A stretch of 64,000 nucleotides of DNA from JACMLD01 sp039916305 (GTDB taxonomy: Bacteria; Bacteroidota; Bacteroidia; Chitinophagales; Chitinophagaceae). Of the stretch, positions 24,763-33,063 are shown in pieces (position 1 is the stretch's first letter; each line of letters opens with the position of its first letter). Location: the NCBI GenBank assembly GCA_039916305.1, contig JBDSLR010000017.1:1-64000 (forward strand), written 5' to 3'. The notes beneath the pieces are model-generated. The model did not search any database. It was not told the origin of the DNA and saw nothing but the letters and a program-made list of their open reading frames with translations. A program made the position numbers and the translations under genes.

Positions 24763-26073
24763 ATGTACAAAATCTGCCTGTCTGCGCTGTTAATATGTAT
24801 AAGCCTGGTGGCTTTTAGCCAGCAACCCGGTAAAGGAGAACTTGAAAAGCAACGCGCTGCCATTCAAAAGGAAATAGATGATGTAAAACGTTCGCTTGAT
24901 GAAACCAAGCGGAACAAAAAAACATCGCTGGCGCAGTTAAACGCGGTACAAAAAAAACTACAGCTGCGGCAGCGTGAGATAAACGTAATTAATCAGCAGA
25001 TGAACCTGATAGAAGGTGATATAAACCAGGGCTGGCGCGATATTACCAAACTTAAAAAAGAGCTCGATACACTGAAACTGCAGTATGGCAAGAGCGTGGT
25101 ATATTCTTATAAAAACCGCAGTAATTATGATTTCTTAAATTTTATTTTTTCTGCAGGCAGTTTTAATGATGCGTTGAAAAGGGTGTCGTATTTAAAATCT
25201 TACCGGGCTTACCGCGAAGAACAGGCCAATAATATTGTACGTACACAGGACCAGATACAGGGAAAGATTACCAACCTGAACCAAAGCCGCGTACAAAAAA
25301 GCCTTGTATTAAAAGAAGAAGACAAAGCAAAAGAAAAGCTGGAAGATGAGAAAAGAGAGAAGGATGAAGTGGTTGGCAAATTAAAGGCAAGAGAGAAGGA
25401 ATTAAATAAAGAATTTACTGATAAGAAAAAGCAGGATATGAAACTGGCTTCTGCCATTACAGCTGCCATTAACCGTGCCATTGCTGCAGCAAAAGCAGAA
25501 GCAAAAAAGAATGCAGAACTGGCAGCTAAAAACAATGCTGCCGCTGCAAAAAATAATGTAGCCGCTACTGTTACGCCGGCCAACAAAAATACAGCTACGT
25601 CCACTACCCCTGTAACGGCAGCGCCCAGGAAGGATTTTAGCACGCTGGATGCCGACCCGGCAGCAAGGATATTGTCTGCTAATTTTGAGAAAAACCGGGG
25701 CAGTCTTCCCTGGCCGCTGGAGTCTGGCAGAATTTCAATGCGGTATGGTAATCAAACCATCGGAAGCCTGCACATAGTAAATAATTTTCTGACGTTTGAA
25801 ACCGAAGCAGGAAAGTCAGTGAAAGTAATATTTGACGGTGAAGTTTCATTGATTACTTATATCGGGGATGTACAAGCCGTGATTGTACGCCATGGTAAAT
25901 ATTTTACTACGTATAGTAACCTTTCGTCTGTAAGCGTTACAAAAGGGCAACAGGTTAGAACCGGCCAGGTGCTGGGTAAGGTAGCAGAAAAAGAAGATAA
26001 CCTGGGCGAGCTGGAACTGGGTATCTCCAACGATCTTAACAAGAATTTTGATCCGGAAAAATGGCTGCGGTAG
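24763..26073 (+). CDS. EnvC-like murein hydrolase activator (degenerate M23 domain)
   Basis: A 436-residue exported protein with a signal peptide (cleavage near FSQ), a long coiled coil (about 24-250), an Ala/Lys/Asn-rich linker (about 215-290) and a C-terminal LytM/M23 domain (about 310-436). The catalytic metal residues of active LytM enzymes are missing: the usual HxxxD site reads GSLHIVNNFL, the HLS block reads TTYSNLSSV, and the final HFEI-type motif reads LELGIS. This is the pattern of EnvC-type proteins that activate cell-wall amidases during division rather than cutting murein themselves. It follows the DUF4292 gene. A bidirectional terminator lies downstream. Confidence 0.85.
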   Translation: MYKICLSALLICISLVAFSQQPGKGELEKQRAAIQKEIDDVKRSLDETKRNKKTSLAQLNAVQKKLQLRQREINVINQQMNLIEGDINQGWRDITKLKKELDTLKLQYGKSVVYSYKNRSNYDFLNFIFSAGSFNDALKRVSYLKSYRAYREEQANNIVRTQDQIQGKITNLNQSRVQKSLVLKEEDKAKEKLEDEKREKDEVVGKLKAREKELNKEFTDKKKQDMKLASAITAAINRAIAAAKAEAKKNAELAAKNNAAAAKNNVAATVTPANKNTATSTTPVTAAPRKDFSTLDADPAARILSANFEKNRGSLPWPLESGRISMRYGNQTIGSLHIVNNFLTFETEAGKSVKVIFDGEVSLITYIGDVQAVIVRHGKYFTTYSNLSSVSVTKGQQVRTGQVLGKVAEKEDNLGELELGISNDLNKNFDPEKWLR

Positions 26074-26079
26074 AAAAAG

Positions 26080-26236
26080 CTGTTAGCTATGAGCCGCAAG
26101 CTATTAGCTATAAGCCGTCAGCTATTAGTAGCAAAAGAAACGCCACGGTAATCTTTGTATAAGATTGCCGTGGCGTTTTAATTATTTCCGGCAAAGACTA
26201 ACCGCTAATAGCCTATACCTAACAGCTAAAGCCTTC
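26080..26236. repeat. Short-word repeat cluster around a terminator
   Basis: The left side has two imperfect direct copies of about 21 bases (AGCTGTTAGCTATGAGCCG, then AGCTATTAGCTATAAGCCG) and a partial third copy, ending at about 26129. The right side (about 26200-26232) carries the same word inverted (GCTAATAG, AACAGCTAAAGCC). The terminator hairpin 26138-26179 sits between them. Confidence 0.6.
26138..26179. terminator. Bidirectional terminator between the EnvC-like gene and bshA
   Basis: An 18-bp stem (26138-26155 with 26161-26178, one G-T wobble) around TGTAT, with an A-rich left flank and TTTT right flank. It lies between two convergent genes. Confidence 0.88.
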
Positions 26237-26237
26237 C

Positions 26238-27365
26238 TTAAATACATTTACAAAACCGGTTATATAGCTGCTCGTATTTAGGAATAATATTATGTATATC
26301 GAAAGTGGCAGCATGCTTGCCGGCTTGCTGCTTAAATTGCTGCAGGGTGGCGTCATCTTTTAAGATATGCAAAGCATGTGCTGCCATATCTTCTACATCG
26401 CCTACCTCGCTCAAATAGCCTGTTACACCATCTACATTAATTTCGGGTAAACCACCGGCATTGGTACTGATAACAGGTACGCCTGCTGCCATGGCTTCCA
26501 GCGCTGCCAAACCAAAGCTTTCATAATCGGAAGTAAGTAAAAACAAATCACCTACGGCCAGTATTTCTTCCATTTGTTCCTGCTTGCCCACAAAACGCAC
26601 ATCACCCGCTACGCCCAGATCACGGCTCAGGCTTTCTGCCATGGGCCTTTCCGGACCATCACCTACAAACATTAATTTACTGGGTATTTCAGCATTTACT
26701 TTGGCAAATATTTTTACAACATCCTGTACGCGTTTTATTTTTCTAAAGTTGGAAGCATGTAATAAAATGCGCTCGCCCGCTGGTGCAATAACGCGCCTGA
26801 AAGCATCAATAGGCTTCTTACTGAAGCGTTTTACATCCACAAAATTGTGGATGACTTCTATTTCTTTTTCAATTTTAAAAGAACGGTAAGTTTCATCACG
26901 CAGGTTGTCGGATACTGCGGTAATGGCATCGCTTTCATTGATGGAAAAAGTAACCACGGGAGCATAGGTTTTATCTTTGCCTACCAGCGTTATATCTGTA
27001 CCATGGAGCGTGGTAATTACAGGAATATTCTTTCCCTGCTTACGTAAAATCTGTTTGGCCATATATGCTGCGGACGCGTGCGGTATAGCATAGTGTACAT
27101 GCAGCAGGTCCAGGTTATTATTGGCAATTACATCCACCATGGTACTGGCCAGTGCCGTTTCATATGGTGGGTAATCAAACAATGGATAAGTGGGCACCCG
27201 CACCTCATGGTAAAATATATTGGCATTAAATTCACTCAACCGCACAGGCTGCTGGTAAGTTATGAAATGAACCTGGTGATTTTTATCTGCCAGTGCCTTG
27301 CCTAATTCTGTGGCCAGTACACCACTTCCGCCGAATGTAGGATAGCAAACAATTCCTATACGCAT
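26238..27365 (-). CDS. bshA: N-acetyl-alpha-D-glucosaminyl L-malate synthase
   Basis: A 375-residue GT-B fold glycosyltransferase (family 4) that joins GlcNAc from UDP-GlcNAc to L-malate, the first step in making bacillithiol, the low-molecular-weight thiol of Firmicutes and many Bacteroidota. The N terminus MRIGIVCYPTFGGSGVLATE and the block FHYAIPHA-like VHYAIPHASAAYMA match BshA closely, as do the acceptor-domain motifs (HNFVDVKRF, LHASNFRKIKRV) and the C-terminal ESFGLAALEAMAAGVPVI block with its nucleotide-sugar-binding glutamates. BshB and BshC are not in this window. Monocistronic, converging on the EnvC-like gene. Confidence 0.93.
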   Translation of the reverse strand: MRIGIVCYPTFGGSGVLATELGKALADKNHQVHFITYQQPVRLSEFNANIFYHEVRVPTYPLFDYPPYETALASTMVDVIANNNLDLLHVHYAIPHASAAYMAKQILRKQGKNIPVITTLHGTDITLVGKDKTYAPVVTFSINESDAITAVSDNLRDETYRSFKIEKEIEVIHNFVDVKRFSKKPIDAFRRVIAPAGERILLHASNFRKIKRVQDVVKIFAKVNAEIPSKLMFVGDGPERPMAESLSRDLGVAGDVRFVGKQEQMEEILAVGDLFLLTSDYESFGLAALEAMAAGVPVISTNAGGLPEINVDGVTGYLSEVGDVEDMAAHALHILKDDATLQQFKQQAGKHAATFDIHNIIPKYEQLYNRFCKCI

Positions 27366-27493
27366 TGTAGCAATATTATTTTGTAAAAATGTTTCCGAAG
27401 GTAAATGAAATAAATGTCTTCGCGGTTAAACCCACTGCATTAACCAGATTACCGCACGATTGTTTGCCTTATCTTTAGCAAAATTTCTTAAAC

Positions 27494-28876
27494 ATGAGGA
27501 AATGGTTGGCTTTTTATATACTCCTTGGCTTTACTGGCATGGTAAAAGGGCAGGCTGAAGACTCTCTTTTTATTTCAAAAATTGCGGATGAAATTTTAGT
27601 GAGCGGAAAGATTTATGATAACCTGCGGGTGTTGTGTAAAACCGCGCCGGCACGTTTATCGGGCAGTCCGCAAAAAGCGAAGGCCGAAGAATGGGGTATG
27701 CGCACATTAAAAGAAGCCGGAGCGGATAAAGTTTATCTGCAGGAATGTAAAGTGCCGCATTGGGTACGGGGTGGTAAAGACGACGCCTGGTATACCTACA
27801 AAGATGTGTCCGGAAAAGCAATCAAAATAAAACTGGATGTACTGGCGCTTGGAAATTCAATGGGCACTGGTAAAAATGGTGTAAAGGCAGAAGTTGTATA
27901 CTGTAATAATTTTGATGATCTGGAAAAGCAAAAAGACAATGTAAAAGGGAAGATTGTTTTTTTTAATAATCCTTTCAATGAAAAATTTTTGCAGACATTT
28001 TATGCATACGGTTCATCAGGTGTTTACCGTCGCTCGGGCCCCAGTCGTGCTGCTAAGTATGGCGCTGCAGCAGTGGTGATACGATCATTATCCGGCTCAA
28101 CCGACAATAATCCGCACACAGGTCTTACGCAATATGATTCCAGCTATGCTAAAATTCCTTGCGCGGCTATGGGTTTACGTGATGCTGATAAACTTTCAGC
28201 ATTGTTGAAAGATGGCAAAAAGATTGAACTGTATTATCAGTCCAATGCAAAATTATTGCCCGATACAATTGGTCATAATGTAATTGGTGAAATAACGGGC
28301 ACTGAATCGCCCAAAGATATTATTACCATTGGCGGTCACCTGGACAGTTGGGACCCGGCAGAAGGTGCACAGGATGATGGTGCAGGATGTGTTCATTCCA
28401 TAGAAGTACTCAGATCTTTAAAGGTGCTGGGCTATAAACCAAAACATACCATCCGCATAGTATTATTTGCTGATGAAGAGAATGGTGGACGGGGCGGCGA
28501 AATGTATGCAACCACAGCAAAGACAAGTGGCGAAAACCATCTGTTTGCCTTTGAAAGCGATGCTGGCGGTTTTACACCACGCGGCATGGGTTTTTCTGTA
28601 TCTCCCGAACAGCTTGCCAAAGTACAAACATGGTTGCCCTTGTTTCTGCCGTATGGCGTGTACCAGTTTACCATGGGTGGTGGAGGGTCAGATATTGGCC
28701 CCCTGCACGAGCAGCTTAAAACGCCGGTGGGCGGGCTCTTTCCGGATGGGAACCGCTACTTTGATGTGCACCATGCACGCAATGATGTATTTGAAAATGT
28801 GAACAAGCGGGAGCTGGAACTGGGCGCTGTTAACATGACGGCCCTGATTTATATGATAGATAAATACGGATTGTAA
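27494..28876 (+). CDS. Exported M28 family aminopeptidase
   Basis: A 460-residue protein with a signal peptide (MRKWLAFYILLGFTGMVKG). The peptidase M28 domain (about 260-455) is split by a protease-associated-type insertion around residues 110-250 (VYCNNFDDLEKQKDNVKGKIVFFNN). The zinc ligands can be placed: H282 in GGHLDSWD, the DD of AQDDGAG near 294-295, the EE of DEENGGRGG near 327, and a distal His in FDVHHARND. M28 enzymes remove N-terminal residues from peptides outside the cytoplasm. It diverges from bshA. A TATCTTTA box (27470-27477) lies 16 bases before the ATG. It is followed by a small membrane-anchored protein gene. Confidence 0.92.
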   Translation: MRKWLAFYILLGFTGMVKGQAEDSLFISKIADEILVSGKIYDNLRVLCKTAPARLSGSPQKAKAEEWGMRTLKEAGADKVYLQECKVPHWVRGGKDDAWYTYKDVSGKAIKIKLDVLALGNSMGTGKNGVKAEVVYCNNFDDLEKQKDNVKGKIVFFNNPFNEKFLQTFYAYGSSGVYRRSGPSRAAKYGAAAVVIRSLSGSTDNNPHTGLTQYDSSYAKIPCAAMGLRDADKLSALLKDGKKIELYYQSNAKLLPDTIGHNVIGEITGTESPKDIITIGGHLDSWDPAEGAQDDGAGCVHSIEVLRSLKVLGYKPKHTIRIVLFADEENGGRGGEMYATTAKTSGENHLFAFESDAGGFTPRGMGFSVSPEQLAKVQTWLPLFLPYGVYQFTMGGGGSDIGPLHEQLKTPVGGLFPDGNRYFDVHHARNDVFENVNKRELELGAVNMTALIYMIDKYGL

Positions 28877-28934
28877 TTTTATACAGCCTGCAAGTTTACA
28901 GGCAGGTCATCAGCCAGTAATAAAAACAATTAAT

Positions 28935-29336
28935 ATGAAAAAGTTTTTAAGAATTTTTGTTAGCCTGCTCATCGTGGGATTGGTGATCTTTTTCCTGGCC
29001 CGTTACTTTTTTGTATTTGGGGAAGGATCAAAAGCCGGCCAGTTAAACTTTTTTGTAAAAAAGGGCTATGTGTTTAAAACTTATGAAGGAAGAATTATCC
29101 AGACAGGATATAAATCGCAGGTGCCGGGTAGTATTCAGTCGAACGAGTTTGAGTTTTCAGTAGTAGATGAAAAGGTAGCTAATATATTAATGTCGCACAG
29201 TGGGGCTACCCTGGAATTGCATTACAAAGAATACCTGGGGTCTATACCCTGGCGCGGCATGAGTAAATATATTGTTGACAGTGTTATGACTGTGCGTGAC
29301 GAGAATGGCAAACCGTTGAACGACATTATAAAATAG
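28935..29336 (+). CDS. Small membrane-anchored protein of unknown function
   Basis: A 133-residue protein with one N-terminal membrane helix (about 4-26) and a basic, beta-rich outer part (KAGQLNFFVKKGYVFKTYEGRIIQTGY, VPGSIQSNEFEFSVVDEKV, LELHYKEYLGSIPWRG). It resembles a conserved Bacteroidota family that databases sometimes label 6-phosphogluconate dehydrogenase; that label is not supported here, since there is no nucleotide-binding fold. It follows the M28 peptidase by 58 bases in the same direction. No function can be assigned. Confidence 0.75.
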   Translation: MKKFLRIFVSLLIVGLVIFFLARYFFVFGEGSKAGQLNFFVKKGYVFKTYEGRIIQTGYKSQVPGSIQSNEFEFSVVDEKVANILMSHSGATLELHYKEYLGSIPWRGMSKYIVDSVMTVRDENGKPLNDIIK

Positions 29337-29346
29337 ATTTTTTTAT

Positions 29347-29412
29347 TTTGAAATTTTGGGATTGTGTGATTGCTAAGCCGTTGGAGATCTGACAAAATCA
29401 CAAAATCTCAAA
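29347..29412. repeat. Inverted repeat between convergent genes
   Basis: The 17 bases at 29347-29363 match the inverted 29396-29412 at 15 of 17 positions (word TTTGAnATTTTGnGATT). It lies between the membrane-anchored protein gene and the converging RsmI-like gene, where a terminator would be expected; there is no T run. The word is shared with the ispF-dut element. Confidence 0.65.
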
Positions 29413-29431
29413 TCGTCAATAGTTTACTTTT

Positions 29432-30145
29432 TTATACTGCCAGCAGTAAGAAGATTGCCGGGCGTTTATGAATGTCCGGCAATTTATTTTTCCACTCTTC
29501 CACTGTTTTTGTTTTGATGTATTCATTACTGCCGCTAATGTCTGCCGCTATACAAAGACGGGTGGAAGGTTTGAGCGTTTTGCAGATGGTTTCGGTTAAT
29601 TGGTTATTGCGGTAAGGCGTTTCAATAAAAATCTGCGTGCATTGCTTTTTAGCTGATTCGTTTTCCAGTTCTTTCAGCGTCTTGATTCTGTCTGCGGTAT
29701 CAATGGGAACATAGCCGGCAAACTGGAAGCTTTGGCCATTCATACCACTGGCCATTAACGCCAGCAGAATGGAACTGGGCCCCACCAGTGGTTTTACAGC
29801 TGCGCCCGCGGCATGCGCTGTTTCCACCAGTATTTGCCCCGGATCTGCTACGCCGGGACAGCCAGCTTCACTGATGATACCAATGGTTACACCCCGCTGC
29901 AAAGCTTTTTTGAAACTGTCTTTTACTGCATCTTCTGCTTTGTGTATGGTATGCCATTCGTAATTGTCAATCACCATCTCCCTCCATAACTGTTTCAGAT
30001 AGCGCCGGGCACTGCGTTCATTTTCTACAAAAAAAACCTGGCATTCTTTTACCGCATCCGTTATATAAGCGGGCAGGGTCTGCAGGTTTCCTTCATCAAT
30101 AAAGCTGGGTATAAGATAAACTTTTCCGATTGCTGCACTGGCCAT
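29432..30145 (-). CDS. RsmI-like SAM-dependent methyltransferase (tetrapyrrole methylase fold)
   Basis: A 237-residue protein of the tetrapyrrole methylase/RsmI superfamily. It has the blocks GIISEAGCPGVADPGQ and VKPLVGPSSILLALMASGMNGQSFQFAGYVP in the order found in 16S rRNA (cytidine-1402-2'-O)-methyltransferase. The N terminus differs from canonical RsmI: GKVYLIPSFIDEGN, instead of the usual GTLYVVATPIGN. The short length and this start mark a Bacteroidota paralogue; the canonical RsmI may be elsewhere. RNA methylation is likely but the target is uncertain. Confidence 0.85.
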   Translation of the reverse strand: MASAAIGKVYLIPSFIDEGNLQTLPAYITDAVKECQVFFVENERSARRYLKQLWREMVIDNYEWHTIHKAEDAVKDSFKKALQRGVTIGIISEAGCPGVADPGQILVETAHAAGAAVKPLVGPSSILLALMASGMNGQSFQFAGYVPIDTADRIKTLKELENESAKKQCTQIFIETPYRNNQLTETICKTLKPSTRLCIAADISGSNEYIKTKTVEEWKNKLPDIHKRPAIFLLLAV

Positions 30146-30187
30146 AAAGTTGATAGGTTTAAGCGGTAAAGATAACTGGCGGAGCAG

Positions 30188-30327
30188 GATGTCTGATTTT
30201 CTGATGTCTGATTTTTTTAATCAGGGGTTAATAAGTATCCAATAACAATCCTCCTTTCTGTCTTTCTTTCGCAATAGAAATAGCCCCATTTAAATAATAG
30301 AGTTTAAAAACTGAACAAATCAGACAT
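30188..30327. repeat. Direct and inverted ATGTCTGATTT repeats
   Basis: Two head-to-tail copies of GATGTCTGATTTT with a 15-base period (30188 and 30203) and an inverted copy AAATCAGACAT at 30317-30327, in the gap between the RsmI-like and EI24 genes. Confidence 0.55.
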
Positions 30328-30332
30328 TTCCT

Positions 30333-31094
30333 CTACACTTCCTTCTCCTGATAATACAGACTGATGGTAGCGGCTACCACTGCATAAGCAGGCGCCAGTA
30401 CCCACCCAATGATGGGCAGAAAGTGCATGAGGTAGAATACCAGCCCGTTGCCAATAGCGAGGCCTTTGCGGTTGCTGATAAATGCAACGCTTTGTGAAGG
30501 GGATAGTTTATGCCGTTCGCAGCTGTAATCAAGCATAGAAAATCCGTAATAGTAACATTCAATAAATAACGATACCACCGGCATCACCCAGCCTACCAGG
30601 GGTATAAAAGAAAGAATCAAAATAGATACGGTATAGACTGTTTGCCAGAGTGCATTGCGCAACGCCAGCTTTATACCACGCAGCATGTCTTTCAGCAGCT
30701 GTGCCCCGCTAAAAGGGTAATCAGTGCCTTCCAGCAGCGCTTCTGTTTTTTCACTCAGGTAAGCAAAAACGGGCGAGCCGATGATCAACCACAGGTATTT
30801 GAAAAGCGAAAAATAGAAAAGTAAAAGCAGCAGCTGCACCATTATACGGCTCATCATAAATACAAAACTGAGCAGGCCACTGCGTTGTTGTTGTAACCAG
30901 CGTTCAACACCAATCAATTCGCTCAGGTAAGTGATGGCAGAGCCAGAGGATGTCCAGAAAAAGTACATGCCGGTAGTAAATAGCAGCATGTAAAGGATGC
31001 CGGGTATAATAATCCATTTCCACAAGCGGTGTTTGCTGATGAACTGGTGAGCCCTGTAATAAGATTGTATAGCAGTGATAATTTCCTTTAGCAC
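30333..31094 (-). CDS. EI24 domain membrane protein (CysZ-like)
   Basis: A 253-residue integral membrane protein with four to six hydrophobic helices (about 28-47, 75-110, 145-172, 170-195, 215-243), matching the EI24/CysZ layout. In proteobacteria CysZ takes up sulfate; Bacteroidota members are usually annotated only as EI24 domain proteins, and I would not assign sulfate transport. Conserved-looking parts are YLWLIIGSPVFAYLSEKTE and LSFIPLVGWVMPVVSLFIECYYYGFSMLDY. It is divergent from the 3-methyladenine glycosylase gene with only about 60 bases between their starts, so the two share a regulatory region. Confidence 0.85.
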   Translation of the reverse strand: MLKEIITAIQSYYRAHQFISKHRLWKWIIIPGILYMLLFTTGMYFFWTSSGSAITYLSELIGVERWLQQQRSGLLSFVFMMSRIMVQLLLLLFYFSLFKYLWLIIGSPVFAYLSEKTEALLEGTDYPFSGAQLLKDMLRGIKLALRNALWQTVYTVSILILSFIPLVGWVMPVVSLFIECYYYGFSMLDYSCERHKLSPSQSVAFISNRKGLAIGNGLVFYLMHFLPIIGWVLAPAYAVVAATISLYYQEKEV

Positions 31095-31153
31095 AGGTTG
31101 GATTATTGAGCTATAAATGTATTACTTTGAGGGCAGATGAGGATATTTTTGTT

Positions 31154-31768
31154 ATGAAAAGACTAGGGCCTGCATTTTATCACCGTACAGATGTGGTTGC
31201 GGTTGCAAAAGAATTATTGGGCAAATTGCTTGTTACTGTATTTGATGGCGAATACACTGCCGGGCGTATTGTAGAGACAGAAGCATATAACGGTGTAGTG
31301 GATAAAGCCTCTCATTCTTATGGCGGCCGCCGTACCACAAGAACGGAAATTATGTATACCGCCGGAGGTACCGCCTATGTATACCTGTGTTACGGTATTC
31401 ATCATCTCTTTAACGTGGTAACAAATGCACAGGATACCCCACATGCCGTATTAATAAGGGGCATAGAACCGGTGAAGGGCATCCCGGTTATGCTGCAGCG
31501 AATGAAGAAAACTGTACTTGATAATACGGTTGGCCGCGGACCAGGTAATGTTTCAAAAGCACTGGGCATCTCCGTTAATCATACCGGTGCATCATTGTTT
31601 GCAAAGGAAATCTATATTGCAGATGACGGAGTAATACCCGGTCCATTGCAAATTATAGCTACACCAAGGATAGGGGTGGACTATGCAGCTGAAGATGCTT
31701 TATTACCTTACCGTTTTTATATAAAAGGCAGTCCATACGTCAGCGGAAAAAAATCATTTAAATCCTGA
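31154..31768 (+). CDS. DNA-3-methyladenine glycosylase (AAG/MPG family)
   Basis: A 204-residue base-excision repair enzyme that removes 3-methyladenine and other alkylated or deaminated purines from DNA. The signature blocks are IVETEAYNG at 40-47 with the catalytic Glu, the following SHSYGGRRTTRTEIMYTAGGTAYVYLCYGIH region (nucleotide flipping), and VGRGPGNVSKALGI. The length fits the family (about 190-210). An earlier in-frame ATG at 31106 would add an unconserved segment, so I chose 31154, which puts the first conserved block at the usual place. The symporter gene follows after four bases, probably in an operon. Confidence 0.94.
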   Translation: MKRLGPAFYHRTDVVAVAKELLGKLLVTVFDGEYTAGRIVETEAYNGVVDKASHSYGGRRTTRTEIMYTAGGTAYVYLCYGIHHLFNVVTNAQDTPHAVLIRGIEPVKGIPVMLQRMKKTVLDNTVGRGPGNVSKALGISVNHTGASLFAKEIYIADDGVIPGPLQIIATPRIGVDYAAEDALLPYRFYIKGSPYVSGKKSFKS

Positions 31769-31772
31769 ATCA

Positions 31773-33002
31773 TTGAACCAAGCGGACACTGTACCAAGAA
31801 AAACAACTGCACAGGCTATTTTTACCAATCTTACTTTTTGGGTATTGATGGCCATTGTTGCCGGTATATTGCTAGGCCATTATTACCCCGCCACGGCTAT
31901 TAAAATGGAACTGCTGGGCAAATGGTTTATTGAACTGATAAAGATTTTTATCGGACCAATTATTTTCTTAACCATTGTACTTGGTATCTGCGGCATGGGG
32001 AGTCTTAAAAAAGCGGGCCGGATAGGTATTAAGTCGCTGGTATATTTTGAAATAGTCACCACCATTGCCTTGGTTATTGGTATTGTTGTAGCAAATATTA
32101 TACAGCCAGGTAAGATTGATAAAACCGGCCTGGCCATACAGGATGCATCGAAATACACTTCCAAAGCAGGCAAGGGGATAGACTGGGGCAGCTTTCTTTC
32201 TTCCAATTTAACTTTACAGGTATTGATTGCCGCTATAATAGCAGGTATTGCACTCAGTTTTTACAATGGCCGGCAAAAAAATAAAATTATCAAGGGCCTT
32301 TCTTTTTTATCAAAGATTGTTTTTAAAGGATTGAAATATGTAATGTACCTGGCGCCACTGGGTGCATTTGGAGGCATGGCATATACCATTGGAAAATTTG
32401 GATTGCACACGCTGGTGCCCCTGGGTAAGTTAATGCTGACAGTATATGCTACCATGTTTTTGTTTGTGTTTGTAATTTTGGGTTCCATTATGCGGTATTT
32501 CAAAGAAAGCATCTGGCAATTTTTGAAATATATCAAAGAAGAATTGCTGATTGTACTGGGTACATCTTCTTCTGAAGCGGCACTGCCGTCTATTATTAAC
32601 AAGCTGGAAAAAATGGGCTGCAGTAAATCTGTAGTAGGATTGGTGGTGCCCACCGGCTATTCTTTTAACCTCGATGGCACTTCTATCTATCTTTCCATGT
32701 CTGTTATCTTCCTGGCGCAATTGTATGATGTGCATTTGTCATGGGAAGAAATTCTCAGTATTATTGGAATCCTGATGCTAACTTCAAAAGGTGCAGCCGG
32801 CGTGGCAGGAAGTGGGTTTATTGTGCTGGCATCTACGCTCACCGCCATTCACAAGATACCGGTAGAAGGTTTGGCTTTTTTGCTGGGCGTAGATAAATTT
32901 ATGAGCGAAGCCCGCGCCATTACCAACCTGATAGGCAATGGGGTGGCCACCATTGTAATTGCCAAAAGCGAGAAGGAATTTTTGAAGCCAGATAGTGTTT
33001 GA
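31773..33002 (+). CDS. Dicarboxylate/amino acid:cation symporter (DAACS/GltP-like)
   Basis: A 409-residue secondary transporter of the glutamate/C4-dicarboxylate family. It has eight main hydrophobic segments and the family's serine-rich reentrant-loop block GTSSSEAALPSI at about 263-274, plus the later block PTGYSFNLDGTSIY and the C-terminal FLLGVDKFMSEARAITNLIGNGVATIVIAKSE. It imports acidic amino acids or dicarboxylates with Na+ or H+. The reading frame opens with TTG at 31773, four bases after the glycosylase stop; the first ATG (residue 26) lies inside membrane helix 1 and would delete part of it, so TTG is the likely start. Confidence 0.93.
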   Translation: MNQADTVPRKTTAQAIFTNLTFWVLMAIVAGILLGHYYPATAIKMELLGKWFIELIKIFIGPIIFLTIVLGICGMGSLKKAGRIGIKSLVYFEIVTTIALVIGIVVANIIQPGKIDKTGLAIQDASKYTSKAGKGIDWGSFLSSNLTLQVLIAAIIAGIALSFYNGRQKNKIIKGLSFLSKIVFKGLKYVMYLAPLGAFGGMAYTIGKFGLHTLVPLGKLMLTVYATMFLFVFVILGSIMRYFKESIWQFLKYIKEELLIVLGTSSSEAALPSIINKLEKMGCSKSVVGLVVPTGYSFNLDGTSIYLSMSVIFLAQLYDVHLSWEEILSIIGILMLTSKGAAGVAGSGFIVLASTLTAIHKIPVEGLAFLLGVDKFMSEARAITNLIGNGVATIVIAKSEKEFLKPDSV

Positions 33003-33063
33003 TTATGTTCCGGCACAAGCGGATGCTTATGCCATAGCAGCCAATGCTTATCCCACAAAAAAA

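Noticed and set aside
25209..25643. Minus-strand Ala/Ser/Phe-rich frame of 144 codons
   Set aside because: It is the mirror of the Ala/Lys-rich coiled coil of the EnvC-like gene; composition is explained by the sense strand.
26080..26236. CRISPR array
   Set aside because: Only two and a half degenerate copies without regular spacers, and no cas genes in the window.
28935..29336. 6-phosphogluconate dehydrogenase, the label such proteins sometimes carry
   Set aside because: 133 residues with one membrane helix and no nucleotide-binding fold.
30333..31094. CysZ sulfate transporter
   Set aside because: Only the general EI24 layout fits and no sulfur-assimilation genes are nearby.
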